Source: Rhizophagus irregularis
Taxonomy: Eukaryota; Glomeromycota; Glomeromycetes; Glomerales; Glomeraceae
DNA: 64,000 nt
Assembly: GCF_026210795.1 (NCBI RefSeq)
Contig: NC_089438.1
Coordinates: 372,001 to 436,000 of the forward strand
Direction of reading: 5' to 3'
Under the pieces are notes generated by a model. It was not told the origin of the DNA, made no database searches, and was given only the letters and a program-made list of their open reading frames with translations. The translations under genes were made by a program, and so were the position numbers. Positions 1 through 14,559 of the stretch are shown piece by piece. Within the stretch, counting starts at the first letter, position 1. The number at the start of each line of letters is the position of its first letter.

Positions 1-224
1 AATATTGCATTGCAAACTTATCAAAGGTGATCAAGTAAGCACCTAACCATATATTGCTACATATTTTATATACTGTTGTCACGGAATTTTTTGGTAGTTT
101 GCTGCTTGGGGTGAGTAGTTGTAAAAATTCAACAATTATTTAGTCCCATAATAAAATCAAAAAAATAATTAAATCAAAATGAATTATATTAACAATATTA
201 GGAATAAAAATTAAAAATTCATGA

Positions 225-415
225 TAATGACTATAATTTATTCATTGTTTCCTTATTTTTATAGATTATTTTAGGTAGTAAATTGAATTCTCTTTTAGGA
301 ATCATTAAAAAATAATAATGGAAATATTTTAATAAATTTAAAGCATTTACACGTAAAAAAAGCTTTAAAAAAGACAATATTTTCACATCTTGTAATTATT
401 TTCCCAATGAGAAAA
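225..415 (+). promoter_or_regulatory. Conserved upstream block of E2-like copy 1
   Basis: This stretch resembles the DNA upstream of E2-like copies 2 and 4. All share an 'ATTCATTGTTTCC'-like segment and then 'AAAGCATTTAC', about 60-130 bases before the ATG. Copy 1 has 'AAAGCATTTACACGT' where copies 2 and 4 have 'AAAGCATTTACGTG'. It is probably the duplicated promoter and 5' UTR. No transcription start can be read directly. Confidence 0.45.
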
Positions 416-1240
<825 letters not shown>

Positions 1241-2519
1241 CCTTTTATTAAAAGTTTGAAAGTTATAATGATTATTATTCAAAATCTAATTATTTTGTTT
1301 AATTTATAATGGCTTTTTAAAATAAAGTGATGATGATTATTCAGGCTGTACTGAAAAAAAACGTGAGTATATAGTATATAAAAAGTGAGTAACGTAGATT
1401 GGCTAAGTAAGTCACATGTTTAGCTACGTACTCATTATAATGATATAATGAATATAAGGCACCTAACGACCTAACGTCCTATACAATTTACGTGACTTAT
1501 ACAAAATCTTTCGTGGCACGATTGTTTTATTTACCGCCACAATAAATTTATTTCTCTATTTTTTAAAAATCTATTAAATTAAATAACTTAAGTGTAGAGC
1601 ATACTGTAAACTATTTTTTTTTTAATAAACGCGTTTAACTTTTATTACGCTAGTTTGAGTATTTATGAATTAATTAATATTTCTTAACGTGTATTTGAAC
1701 TATTTCATTAAAAATAATATTTGCTTATTCTATGAACGATAATATAATCATTTCAAAAGCTATTTAAAATATTTCTGCCATATTCTTTATTTTCAATGTT
1801 TAACTTTGTAAGTATATCTTTCGTGTAATATTTATAAGTAAAATTAAATACGGTCGTAAAATTAATGTGATTCTACGAATATATTATACGTTAATGTCTA
1901 CTGTAAAGAAATGTTCTAGCGAGTTTATATTTATTTTAATAATTATGGCTTAGCGAATAAATTTTTCATGTTCCTTATATTTATTAATAACTGAAATTTT
2001 ACAATTACCCAAAAAATGTATAGAATATAAGAAATGTTGGTACACATTCACATCATAATAGTTTTCTTGTTCTTAAGCATTGACTTGCATTACCCTAAGC
2101 AAAAGTTTATCATTTATTCATCAAGTATGGATTCATTTTCATTTTTTGATAGTTTCAAGCTAATTCATACATTTTGACTAGTATTATTTTCACATATTTC
2201 ATGTTTACATTAACATATCCCACTAATATTTTATTAATTATTCGTTTTTTTAAGATTTTTTATGCATAAACCAATACATCTGAGAAAGTAGATTATTTTT
2301 GGCGAAAAAGATTAAACATTTGAAAAACATGAATGATGATTATGTAATAAATTCCTTCATAATATTTTTCTAAGACGCAACGTTGAATTAAAATGTGTGG
2401 CGTAGTACCAGACAATCGGATAAAATTTTCATAAAGCGATAATTACTATAAAAGGCTAAATTAAAATTCATAATATAATAATGACACTTACTATAAAAGG
2501 TTAAAATTAAATTCATGTA
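1241..2519. other. AT-rich spacer
   Basis: Spacer between the two tandem E2-like genes. It has homopolymer A and T runs and no open frame with recognisable protein similarity. No RNA gene or transposon end was recognised. Confidence 0.5.
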
Positions 2520-2669
2520 ACAATGATTAGAATTTATTCATTGTTTCCGACTCGTGTAGTACATAAATGAAATTCATTTTAGGATTCATTAAAAAAAAAG
2601 CATTTACGTGCTGAAAAAAGCTTTAAAAAGACAATTTTCTCACATCCTATCGCTTATTCTAATAACAAA
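2520..2669 (+). promoter_or_regulatory. Conserved upstream region of E2-like copy 2
   Basis: It holds the shared 'ATTCATTGTTTCC' segment, then 'AAAGCATTTACGTG' followed by an 'AAAAGACAA'-like stretch and a T/C-rich 5' UTR up to the ATG at 2670. The same order is found upstream of copies 1 and 4 but not copy 3. The ACGTG core could be a bHLH/bZIP-type site; that part is inference. Confidence 0.45.
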
Positions 2670-3527
<858 letters not shown>

Positions 3528-4139
3528 GATTTTTCTTTATTAACATTTTTATTATTTAAATTTTATTATCTAAACCCGTACATGTCCATTTAATGTCTTA
3601 TTTTTAATATACTTTTCTTAAATTTAAATGTAATTATTGTTCAAATGAATCTAAAATATCTTGGTATAAAAAGAAAAGTTATTGAATATTTAAACGAGTG
3701 GAAAATAAATTAAATTCCATATGAAATGTGAAATTTATATATTACTAGATAGTTATGTTATTTAAAGGTAGATTGAAAATGAGGCGCAGCCTAAAAAACT
3801 ATCAGCCCAACCAAAACGTTTATTATGCACAATAATTAATAAATACATTGAGTGGAATATTGGCAGTAGCAAATATATCACAGTTTTACATTTAAACGAC
3901 CAAATAATAATCATCAAATAAGAATAAAAAAAAATTTAAAATCTTTATTTATATAGAATATTCATAAACATAAAATCCAATAAATCTACTGTATATATAC
4001 TATAATATACTATGTAAACAAAAAACTAAAGACAATAATTTATAAAGCATAATGAAAGAAAAATAAAAATAAATCTAATTTCAACAGACAAACTAGTAAT
4101 TCAAACTATTGGATTCTGACTTTCACATAAAAGAGAACT
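3528..4139. other. Convergent intergenic spacer
   Basis: AT-rich DNA between the 3' ends of E2-like copy 2 (+) and a kinase pseudogene (-). It probably holds both 3' UTRs. No gene or repeat was recognised. Confidence 0.5.
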
Positions 4140-6061
4140 TCATTCAATATTATGTTCACTATCTTGACAAATTTCATTTAGTTCTATAAAAAATACATAT
4201 ACTGTAAATTAGAAAGGAAATATTAGTAAAATTACAAATAAATAATAACTTACCCAATTCACTTAATTGAACATCTAAGCATTCTGAAACTGTATATTAT
4301 GTATTTAAATGTTAACAAATGTAAATAAAATAATTACAATAATGATAATTAAGAGAATACTTACTTGGATTTGCTGACGTTGATTGAACAGTATAATTAT
4401 TATCTGTTTAAAAATATGACATAAATAATGTAAAATGGATTATATGATAAAACAAAATTAAATTTAATTACCCGAACTGAAATGACAAGATGATAAATCT
4501 GAAGAATTTACTGGTTTTGGAAGATTTTTAAAATTTAAAAGTCTACTAATATAAAATGCTTGTGGGTGTGTTTGAAAGCTTTTGGATTTATCTTCATTTG
4601 ATCTGTTTTTGAAATTTCTTTTCTAATTTTATCACATTCTTTTATTTGAAAATATATTTCACTATTTTGACTATTGTCACCATCTTTATTATCTTCGCTA
4701 TTTTTACTATATTCACTAATTTCATCATTCCATTCATTTAGTGTTTGATACAACTCTTTAGTGGTTGGTCCATTTTTTATTTCAGCATTCCAACATTTTA
4801 CTATCAAATCTGCAAGTAACTTTGGTACACCTTCAGAAATTGTTGGTCTAAGTCCTTTACATATTTTAATAGCTAAAAATTCATCATGAGGAATATCATT
4901 AAAAGGAATTTCTTCAGAAAGAAATTCATTCATTACTATTCCAAATGAGTAAATATCTGCTGCTTTTGTATATTGGTATCCACGTAAAACTTCTGGTGCC
5001 ATATATATATGGTAATACTCCATAAATTCCTTCTTCTTTAGCTGATTGCTTTATATTTGCTGGTTGACACATACCTAAATCACTTATAAATGGATAATAA
5101 TCATTAAATAATATATTACCCGAATAAAAATATTTGTGAACTTTTTCAACATTATGAATATCCAAAAGTCCTCTTGCAATTTGTTGTAATTTATCAATTT
5201 TTGATTTATAATTGATATAATTTTTAGATCTATTTAAATAATTTCTCAAATTTCCAATTTCACAATAATATAAAACCATCATATACTCTTTATTATTTAG
5301 ATCTTGAGTAATTCCATAACATTGAACAATATCATTAATATAAATCTGAAGATGAGATTTAATCTAATTATCATCAAAAAGGAAAAATTTTATTAATAAC
5401 TGAAATAAATGAAAATAACAACAATCCTTATATATAAGACAAAGTTTAAATTACCTCATTTAAAAAATCTGAACATATATCAGAAGAATTATACGAACTT
5501 TTTAATGCATATTTCTTATAAATAAATCTATACCACTTTTGATTTTCAATATCCCAATATTTAATATGTCCTTCAGGCCATTCTGCTGAATAAATCTTAC
5601 CATAACCACCTTCTGCAATATAAGTGACATTTTGAAATTTTTCAAAAGGTATCCATTCAAGACATGTTTTATAATGTATAGCATTAAGTTGTGATTGTTG
5701 TATAAATTCATCAATATGTTTATTTCCACTAGTCCAATTTTTAAAGTTATTCTTAAATCTTTTAGCATTACAAGATTGACACCATTTTTCTCCTGTACCA
5801 GGTTCATTACATTCTCCACATATTCCATATGCTTGTCTTCTTTTTTCTAAATCTTCTATATAAACTATACTTTCATCTACATTTTCTGATTCAATAGTTG
5901 AACCAATAGTAGAAATTGTAACATGATACTTTTTAATATACAAATAATTATTAATGTTTTTAACTACAAAAATCCAATAGTAATTATTAAAAATGTTAAA
6001 TTGCTATTACCTGATATTTATTATCAACATTCTTCCATAAAATTTTTGGTTTTTCATCCAT
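4140..6061 (-). pseudogene. TKL-type protein kinase pseudogene (kinase 1)
   Basis: The exon layout matches the intact kinase at 47.2 kb. A 17-codon first exon (6011-6061) starts 'MDEKPKILW'. It is followed by 5455-5928, 4472-5363 and three small tail exons (4365-4403, 4254-4289, 4140-4183). Exon 2 carries the CGEC..WCQSC zinc-ribbon-like segment, 'NWTSGN' and the Gly loop 'EGGYGKIY'. The gene is damaged. 'TATA' units near 5003 (expected 'LPYMAPE') add 4 bases and shift the frame, and a second shift before about 4575 restores it. The catalytic-loop Asp is Tyr ('VHKYFYSGN'), and the conserved Arg of the C-lobe 'RPT' is Gly. Kinase activity is very unlikely. The close match to the other kinases of the window shows recent family expansion. 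Confidence 0.85.
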
Positions 6062-7271
6062 ATTAATTAATTTGAGTTTTGAATTATAATTTTAATTTTA
6101 GTTATATAAATAAATTTCAGAATTATTAAAAAAGCAAAAGAAAAAATTATATTACACACATTTGTACTACCATTTGTATTACTATTTGTAAAACTATTTT
6201 ATACAAACATTACTATTTTTGTGGTTTTGTGACAAAGAAAATTCGCAAGCAGCTGCTGATCATCATAAAAGAAAAAAAAGAAATCTAACCCAAAATGGTT
6301 AAAATGATGGTTAGTTGGACAATTGAACCATAACACAATCACTCATAAACACAATGTATTGGACATAATACATATTGTAGTATATTTAACAATATTTGTA
6401 ATGTATAAGAACAAAAACTATTGAGTTAATAATTATAATATTGTCAACTATTATAGCGAAAGTAAGTAAAATATAGTACCTTAATAGTTTATTATAATAA
6501 ATAATAATATAAATTAAGGGACAAATCGCCACTCAACCGGAGAATTTTAATAATGCCGATTTAAGCAAATTATCGCTAAAAATGGCTAATACTCCTTTTT
6601 TACCGGATTGTCATATCATCATGTGATATGATACACAAATTTTAAAGACGGTAATTTATAGTGACAATCCTAGCTAAGCCACTTGCAAAGTTTGAAATCG
6701 CTAGAGTTTCGCGTCTTTGACTTTTCTATGTAGGAACGCAAGATTCTGACGGTAAATTTCCTATTAACCCAAATATTGGATGAAAAATTTTTGAACATTT
6801 TTCACTGTAACTAAGCTATATTTGGTTTTTTATTTAGTTTTTAAATCTTTATTTAGCTTTATTTGAATCTTTCTAATATTCACATTCTTTGTTAAACTTG
6901 TACAGTTTCTACTAAAACTACATATGTATACCTATAGTGCAAGTTTATGAAATTTTTTTTTTTGGACATGAAAGTTATTGTATACTGTTTTTTTTCACTT
7001 ATTGGAAAAAAATTTATAGTAAAGAACAAGAAATTCCAAAAAATTTTTTTTTATTAATTACAAAGCCCGTAAAATTAATTATAGAATGTCGATCATTTTC
7101 TCCTGTTGAATGATGATCTGTCTCTTAAGTTTTTTTTAATTTTTGCCATGAAGAAATAAATACATACAAATAGTTTTACGATCGAAGTATAATTATCAAC
7201 ACAAAAAATTTTTTCTAGTTAATAGCAAAAATTTCCAGGTTTAATTATAAAACTTACTTATATTTGTTCTA
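6062..7271. other. AT-rich spacer upstream of kinase 1
   Basis: Promoter side of the kinase 1 pseudogene. It contains long A and T runs and a small inverted repeat near 6616-6632 (ATCATATCA/TGATATGAT). No coding similarity was recognised. Confidence 0.4.
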
Positions 7272-7796
7272 CACAGTGAAATTCGATAAACCGGATCTGT
7301 CGGTTCCACTAAAAATATCCGGTTTATCGGGATATCCGGTTTAGCGAAAAAATTTCGATATATTGAAAATCTATTATACAGAATTTTTAAAAAATTTTCA
7401 TGCTAATAAAATTAATATACACTATAATTAAATTTTTCATCTTAGTTTTAAGTCATAGAGGTCATGAAAATGAATATAAAATATTTTAATTAAATATATA
7501 AGTAATACAAAAACTTCAGCCGGAATTAGGATTTTTATAATTCCGGCCAAATTTAAGATTTACCGCATCACGTATCTTAAATTTTATTGGTTAATGATCA
7601 CGTGATCCAGTTTATCGAATCATTTTTTACTATAGCTGGTTAGAAAATTGATCCGTAATAGCGAATATCGAGCTTTTACTAGTAAACTCCGGTATATCGA
7701 ACCTATTTTAATATACGTGATTTGGTTCCAGCAAAAAAGTCCGGTTTAGGCCCAAATCCGGTTTATCAAAGATCCGGTTTATCGAATTTCACTGTG
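7272..7796. mobile_element. pogo/Tc1-like MITE (525 bp, TA target duplication)
   Basis: The ends are inverted repeats. The left end starts CACAGTGAAATTCGATAAAC, and the right end (7770-7796) is its reverse complement, continuing through a CCGGATCT match. A TA dinucleotide flanks each side (7270-7271 and 7797-7798), the target duplication of the Tc1/mariner/pogo superfamily. Shorter 'CCGGTTTAtCG' motifs recur inside in both orientations. No transposase is encoded, so the copy is non-autonomous. Pogo-like assignment from the CAGTG-type terminus is inference. Confidence 0.82.
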
Positions 7797-9180
7797 TATA
7801 TATTTTTCATTCTAGGATAACGTAAATTTTATAACTATTCATAATTACGAAAATAATCTGTCATGTTCATTGATCAGGCGCAGGTATGTTACAGTTTCAT
7901 GTTACACAAATCAAAATATTTAAATAACTTTTCTAAACATCCGCAGCCCGATCTTAATCTTCAACCTGGCTTAAACCTAAAGAAATGAAAGAACATAAAC
8001 AATGTCTTTTTTTAAATTGTACTTAGTAAAAGAGTTCTTTTCTTTTTCTTTAAATGTTTTTTTTAAATGAAAGTTAAAAATTTTAATTGTTTTAATTTTC
8101 AAAATAGCCATAAAATTATTAATTTTGATTTCATATGTACTGTATCTCTTATATATGATAGCTATTTTATGCAAGATAAAATATAAAAAAAAATTTAAAT
8201 CAATTGGGCTGGATAATTTAATGGCTATACAATAATACGAATTACCTATAAAATTATTCGATGATCAGAAATGATTTAACAAACAAAAACGTAAATTTTT
8301 TAAAAAAACCTGTTATTTTTAAAATTAAATCATATTAAAATTTATAGTTTATTTTATTATTAATTGTTAATGGAAACTAGTATAGACCCAAGAATTTATT
8401 TCATCAAAATTAAAAAAAAGACTGTAATTTATATATTTATTTAGTTTATTTGTTTAAACAATACAAATAAAATTAACTATAGGGACGAAGTCCTATACGG
8501 TAGCAAAATTCAAAGTTTTTCCACCATTGCAAAACACTCATTTTATCAACATATAAATCAACCTTACTATCATCAGCAGGAAGTATAATTATTAATTACC
8601 ACCGCTAAAATTGTTACTAGTTCCAACTCAAACATGTTAAATAAATTTAAAGCAAATATAGAAAATTCGTTTAACATATTTGTTCTTCACAATTGCTTAC
8701 CGCTCCCCCTAGTGTTTTTAGTTTTTACCTAATTAATTTACTAATTATCATATCTCAACCGTCAAATATCTAATTAGTAGGTCGGCTCAGATCAGGTATC
8801 CAAATAATCCGATCCAACCTGAACTAAAAATTTGGGCCAAGTCATAATAGGTTTTTAACCTACCTTTGGGTTTGGTAACTTTATAATAAGATTAACATAA
8901 TATAAAATATAATGTAATTTTTACTTTGTTACATTTTTATAACAAACTACATACAATTCATTATATTTATTTTTCATATAATTTTATAAATACTTTATTT
9001 AATCATAAAAAATATATTCCAATAAAATATACTGTAGTAATGGTAAAGAAAATAAACAGTACTAATTCCTTTCTTTAATTCAGTTACTTTTATCTACAAG
9101 TGAAAAATAAATTATTAAAACGTACGAAATTAAAAAGGGAAATCGGGTAATATTATTAAAAAAATAAATCATGTAAAAAG
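7797..9180. other. AT-rich spacer
   Basis: No gene was recognised. Near 8481-8494 there is a small hairpin 'GGGACGAAGTCC' with a GAA loop. Near 8775-8880 there is a G/C-richer stretch of 'GATCCAACC'/'GGGCCAAG' type that resembles MITE debris. Confidence 0.4.
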
Positions 9181-10811
9181 TTAATGTATATAAGTACCTA
9201 GGTCTAGTTTAGTAAAATCTATTGTTTCTATTGATTCTATAATATAAAAAAAAATAACTATATACATCAATAAAATTTTTAAAGAATGCTTTTGTAAAGT
9301 TGAATTAGGAAATTAATTACCTGGATATTCTCCAAATGAATCATCATCATCCTTGTTATCAATAGCATTTTTTGGTTCTGGAAGATTTTTAAAATTTAAA
9401 AGTCTACTCGTGTAAACTGCTTGAGAATTTGTAGTATATGAAAAAGTAGGTCCATTATATAATAATGAAGAGGAAGTTAACTTCTCATTAATTTTATCTA
9501 CTTCTTCAATTTGCCTTTTGATTTCATTTTCATTATTATCATATGCTGATTCATAATGTAACTTGTCAAATAAATTTTGTAATTCATTTGCTTTAGGTCG
9601 TTTTAAAGGATCAGCATCCCAACATTGTTTAATTATGTTTAGAATTAATTGAGGAATTTTATAATTTGATTTTGGCCTAAGTCCTTGACAGATGCTAATA
9701 GTTAAGAATTTATCATGAGCAATATCATAATAAGGAGGAAGCCCTGTACAGACTTCATATGCAATAATTCCAAATCCATATATATCACTTTCTTGAGTAT
9801 ATTCTTTTCCTCTTAAAACTTCTGGTGCTACATAAGGTAATACCCCATATAGTTCTTTACATTCATTTTGGGATGGTTTTACATTTACTGGTCGACATAA
9901 TCCCAAATCAGTAATCACAGTAATTGTATCTTCTTTTAATATATTGCCACAATGAAAATCACGATGAATTAACCCATTTTCGTGAATATATTCGATGTTA
10001 CGTGTAATATTTTTTAAAATATCCAACTTATTCTCCCATTTTGATGAATTAAAATTATTATTTAAATATTGTCTTAAACTACCATTTCTTACATAGTTCA
10101 TTACTATCATAAAATTTTTAGATTCCGGATCTTTAGTAATGCCAAAACAGTGTGTTACGCTACCAGTTGGAACCATATTATGGGTTTCAATCTAAAAAAA
10201 AAAAGAATTCATAGTAATAACAATTAATAGATAGTTTACCATTTATGATAGGACGATATATTGAAATTACTATATATAAATAAGTAACTTACTTCTCTTA
10301 AAAAATCGGATGCAATATCTTGAGAATTATGTAAACATTTTAAAACAACTGGAAACTTCTCATATTTCCTATACCAAATTTTCATTCTTTTCCACTTATT
10401 ATTCTCATAATCCCAACTTTCTATAAATCCATCTTTCCAAATTGCTTTATAAATAGTTCCGAATCCTCCCATTGCCAAGTATTCAACATTTTCAAATCTA
10501 TCATATTCAATCCATTCTAAAACGTATAGACGATGACTAGCTTTAAGCTGTATTTTTTGAATAAACTTGTCAACTTCATAATTTCCACTAGTCCAATTTT
10601 TAAAATTTTGTTGAAATTTACATTGACACCAACTATCAGAAGCTCTAGGTTGCTTACATTCTTTGCATAAACCATTTATTATATAACGTTCTTTCAATTC
10701 TTCATTCAATATTAACTTATTAATTAACAAACTTTGTTCTTCAGTTAGGTTATTATGGACAAAATCTTTTATTTGCTCAAATACATCATCATTGAGCATA
10801 AATTCTTCCAT
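9181..10811 (-). CDS. TKL-type Ser/Thr/Tyr protein kinase with zinc-ribbon-like N-terminus (kinase 2)
   Basis: Three exons on - (10293-10811, 9321-10191, 9181-9236) sum to 1446 bases and encode 481 residues. Seen: residues 49-64 hold C-EC..WCQC, then 'FKNWTSGN' and 'LEWIEYDRFENVEYL'. The kinase domain runs from about 105 to 380. It has a Gly loop 'GGFGTIY' (115-121), a VxLK lysine (158), 'HRDFHCGN' (catalytic Asp 251, Asn 256), DLG in place of DFG (268-270), 'APEVLRG' (295-301), 'DIYGFG' and 'CWDADPLKRP'. All core catalytic residues are present, so it should be active; the DLG variant is usual in this fungal expansion. Start and exon 1 come from the first ATG of the open frame. The short last exon is chosen because it keeps frame and copies the tail structure of the paralogs. 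Substrates cannot be told. Confidence 0.88.
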
Positions 10812-11013
10812 ATTGGATTAATAAATTTTTATATCTAAAACGGAGTAAAATAATAATTATTTATTATTATTTTTTTTTTTTAAAAAAAAATGCGGCCTTT
10901 TTAAAACGTATTACAGTTGCACAGCTGCGATTGACAAAATCATTTTAATTTAGGCAAAATCAATAAATCGTTCAAGAAGTCCAGCTGATGATCACAGAAA
11001 TCACTACTGATTA
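10812..11013. other. Upstream region of kinase 2
   Basis: AT-rich, with a poly-T/poly-A run near 10870-10890. Presumed promoter and 5' UTR of the kinase at 9181-10811. No specific site was identified. Confidence 0.35.
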
Positions 11014-11249
11014 GGCCATTCCAAATTAATTTTTAGTTTAACGTCCTCCCTCTATACACATATGCTCACATATGTTTAAAGCACCCCCTCTCTTTTCTGA
11101 AATTGGGTGTACCGAATATTTTCGATTTTACCGAAAACTTCCGAAAATTTTAATATGTTTAATATCATGTTTGTTTATATTATTACCTTCCCCCCCTCAA
11201 ATTTTTCAGCCAGAAAGAACGTTAAACTAATTATTAGTTTGGAATGGCC
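11014..11249. mobile_element. MITE with GGCCATTCC termini, TA-flanked
   Basis: The terminal inverted repeat starts GGCCATTCCAAA on the left and ends TTTGGAATGGCC on the right (11238-11249). An inner repeat 'TTTAACGT'/'ACGTTAAA' follows. TA flanks both sides (11012-11013 and 11250-11251). The interior has 'CACATATGCTCACATATG' and a C-rich segment and no open frame. It is a small non-autonomous TA-inserting element. A related incomplete copy lies at 12114-12290. Confidence 0.75.
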
Positions 11250-12113
11250 TAATTAGAATCAATCATGTCAAAATTGTTTAGGTTGAAAAATTTAAAAAAT
11301 TGTAGTCCAATTAGTTTTTAAAAGTTACTATAAATCTGTACAAAAAAATTATAAAAGAAGTATTATTATGTGAGGAAAATTCATATTAACGAATGAATTC
11401 AGTTATGATATAATCATCATTAAAGTAAGTTAAGATAATAAAAATTTTCAACTGCTTGTAAAATAAAAATAAATTAATGTTATGACAAAACAATGAATTA
11501 AAATTTCAATCTATTATAACATCATTTTTCCTAATAACCCTAATAACATGAATTATTATAAAAACAAATTGATATTTAATGACATAAATATTTTCTCAAA
11601 ATTCAAAATTATAAAAATTTAATAATATCAAGTTAGTTACGCTCAAAGATACTGTAAATAATTGACTGCGTTATTACCTATGGAAAATATTAAACTACAA
11701 GAATTATTTTTTTATTGCCGATCATGGCACGTGAAGTCGTGAACTTTATATGACAAGGAGCTTATTGAATAGTAAAATTTTTTTTTTTTTTAAATAGTAA
11801 CGCATTTTATTAATTATTTGAATTTGATACAAATTAGAGCTTTCCGAAAAAATTTTTCGTAAAACCCTATAACTAATATCGATCAAAAATTCTATTACTA
11901 AAATTATATAAAGCTAAACCTAATCTAATTGAATTGTAAAATAAATATCTATATATATTAACTGTTAATATGATAAAATAATTTGTAGATCAGTAGATCA
12001 GTAACATTTAGATTACCCGTATAAATGAAACGTGTATTATGCCTGCGCCTGATTTGTCCCGTGATTGTATAATTAAAAGTTTGATTGGCAGATTACTAAT
12101 GTTTACTGTTACT
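11250..12113. other. AT-rich spacer
   Basis: No coding similarity, RNA gene or transposon end was recognised between the two related MITEs. Confidence 0.4.
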
Positions 12114-12290
12114 TGGGCCATTCCCAAATTAATTTTTATTTTTGAATGATTTAAAATAATTTAAACACATATGTTCACATATGTTTAAAGCACCCCTTCT
12201 CTTTTCTGAAATTGGGTGTACCGAATATTTCCGGTTTTACCAAAAACTTCCGAAAATTTTAATATGCTCAAATTTTTCAACAAGAAAGAT
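12114..12290. mobile_element. Truncated copy of the 11.0 kb MITE
   Basis: It begins 'GGGCCATTCCCAAATTAATT' and shares the 'CACATATGTTCACATATG', 'GAAATTGGGTGTACCGAATA' and 'CTTCCGAAAATTTTAATATG' segments with the element at 11014-11249. The right terminus is missing or too diverged to see, so the copy is decayed. Confidence 0.65.
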
Positions 12291-13511
12291 TATCTTTATT
12301 TGGTTAGATTAAAAGCCACGGCTAAATTTTTTTTAAATGCATTTTTTTTCTTATACGGCTAATTTTTTTATTGCAGGACATAATACAACTGCGGCTGATC
12401 TTACATTTTAAAAGTTAGAAAATTTGATCAGTATGATGAGCTCACTCACATTTGATTACTAATATTTATTGTTTTATCTCTTAGATTGAATTGATTGCGG
12501 GTTTTATTAATATTCTTTAACACATGATTGTTTTATTTTAGTATTATTAGCTATTGATCGCCCTAATAAAATTTTTGTGGTATCTGCATTTCGCATTAGT
12601 AATTTAGTTAATAAATTTTTTAATAATAATTTTTTTTACAATAGATCGGATTTGATAAAAAAAAATATTTTTTTTTTTTGCAATAATATAATAAAAAATT
12701 CGTTCACTGCATGGCAAATAAAATATAAGTGTGTTTATTATCACTCTCATCCCCGACGCAACGCGACGAGTTACGTCTAGTTTATTAATAAAAAAATTGC
12801 TATTATATAAAAAATTCTTTTAAATTTTCATAAGCTAGTTAGTTTAGAGTCGCTATCCCACGATTTTTGCAAAGAAAAAAAAGCTATAGTATATGGAATA
12901 TGGATAGGGTGGGTCGTCAACTCGTCGTGCTAAGTATCGAACGTACAGTACTGAACAAAAGATTCATATTTTGGAATTAAATTATTAAATTTACCGTTAT
13001 ATATTTATAATTTTGAGTATAACACAAAATTCATTTTGTTAATAATTTTTATACTTCCAGAATAAATTATGTACATATAAATAAGCAGAGAAAAATAGTG
13101 ACTATGCGTTAAAAAACTTTTTTATTTTACAATTAAAAATATTGGTTTATATAATAAAAATGATAAAAATAATTCCATTTTGTACTTTAATACTTTATCC
13201 ATGAGTATTCCACATCGGACTTATTTATGGTTTTAAAAACTTGTATAATCTCTGCCGCAGAACGATCATGTAATAATGTGATCATATGTTTCACGGATTT
13301 AATTTTTTATATTTTGCAAAAAAAAAAAATATTACATTTTTTTAAATCACTTTTCTGGAAAAAAGTAATATAAATTATGATTAATTCATAAGAAATTGAT
13401 AATAAAATAATGAATATAAATATACTGTATAATTTTGGCGTTAAGTGGAATGTCTTAATATTATTTAAATCATGAGTTGATTATATAATCGCATAATATT
13501 AATACAAAAAA
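12291..13511. other. AT-rich spacer
   Basis: A 67-codon open frame at 12577 has no supporting composition or similarity and starts inside T/A-rich DNA. Nothing else was recognised. Confidence 0.4.
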
Positions 13512-14372
13512 ACATTTGGCTCGACATCAGGATCCATATAAGAATCCAATAAATTTTTATAAAGCTGATGGTTCAAAAATTTTATTGTGTAGACTCACTT
13601 CGTGCAAAAATTCTTTAGATGATAAACTAAAAAATCTAATTAAAGGTATACAATTTTGTAAATTATTTCCCATCATTTTAAAGATTTCATCTATCCAAGT
13701 ATCAGGATCTGAAATTAAAGTTTGATTTTGTACAAGTCCCCATTTTAACACATGTTCCCATACTTTAATTTCTTTCATTTGCAAACATCCCTTTTAATAA
13801 GCGAAATTAATGATTTTTCAGATAACGATGTAAATAAGTGATTTAAATATTTTGTCGGGTGATTTAAATATAAAATCTGTACAAAATTGTTGAAAACTTG
13901 TTCGATGTATAAGTTCAAAACGTTGTTCCATTCACCCAGTTTTGTTTTCAATTAAATACTTTTGTAAAATAATCAACTAATTCATCAAGTAGAAGTTCAT
14001 CAGCAGCAATCAAAACTTTAAAAATATCTAAAGTATCTTGTCCATTTAACGAAAAAATGCCACCATAAAGATATCTATATATATTAAGATTTATATAAAG
14101 TATTAAAATTTGATATTTTAAATTAATTATGACATGTATTACTTTACCTCAAAATAATTTGAAAGGTTTCCGGAGAAATATTTAATAATTTAATATGAGC
14201 TAAGTCATTATTATTCTTTTTGTTTGAAATGAAGAACGGTGACATAGGATAATCATATTGTGCAAGAAATATTTTTACGTTAGGATCCTTACCAACTTCA
14301 ATAGTAATGTCATAATATTCATTTTATCCTCTAAAATTTCAATGTAGTTTTGATTTAATTTTGAATAGACAT
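13512..14372 (-). pseudogene. BTB-BACK gene relic, inverted partial copy of the 15.6 kb gene
   Basis: Read on -, it starts 'ATGTCTATTCAA' at 14372. It continues through the BTB segment ('EYYDITIEVGKDPNVKIF', 'HIKLLNISPETFQIIL'), the intron donor, part of the BACK domain ('WEHVLKWGLVQNQTLISDPD', 'LIRFFSLSSKEFLH') and stops at 'MDPDVEPN' (~13512). Several frameshifts and a nonsense-rich middle separate these blocks, and a short deletion removes 'FFPKLS' near the start. The TLDc half is absent. The nearest relative is the intact gene at 15641-17129 in the opposite orientation, with near-identical words. This is a truncated inverted duplicate, not a working gene. Confidence 0.85.
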
Positions 14373-14559
14373 TTTTTTTTTTAAGTATAATTAACGTTAA
14401 AAAGAAAAATATATTTTTTTTAACCGCATGATCGACTTTTAAATTTGCAAATATGTCACAAATAGTACCTGCCTATCATGGATTTACGGCATGATCTGAT
14501 TTTGCAGATTAATTCATTTTAGTTTGATACGCGATGTACTAATAGTTTTTAGGGGTCTG

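Noticed and set aside
12577-12780. 67-codon frame as a small gene
   Set aside because: It starts without ATG in T/A-rich DNA and has no similarity. The Asn/Phe/Lys-rich composition matches random frames here.
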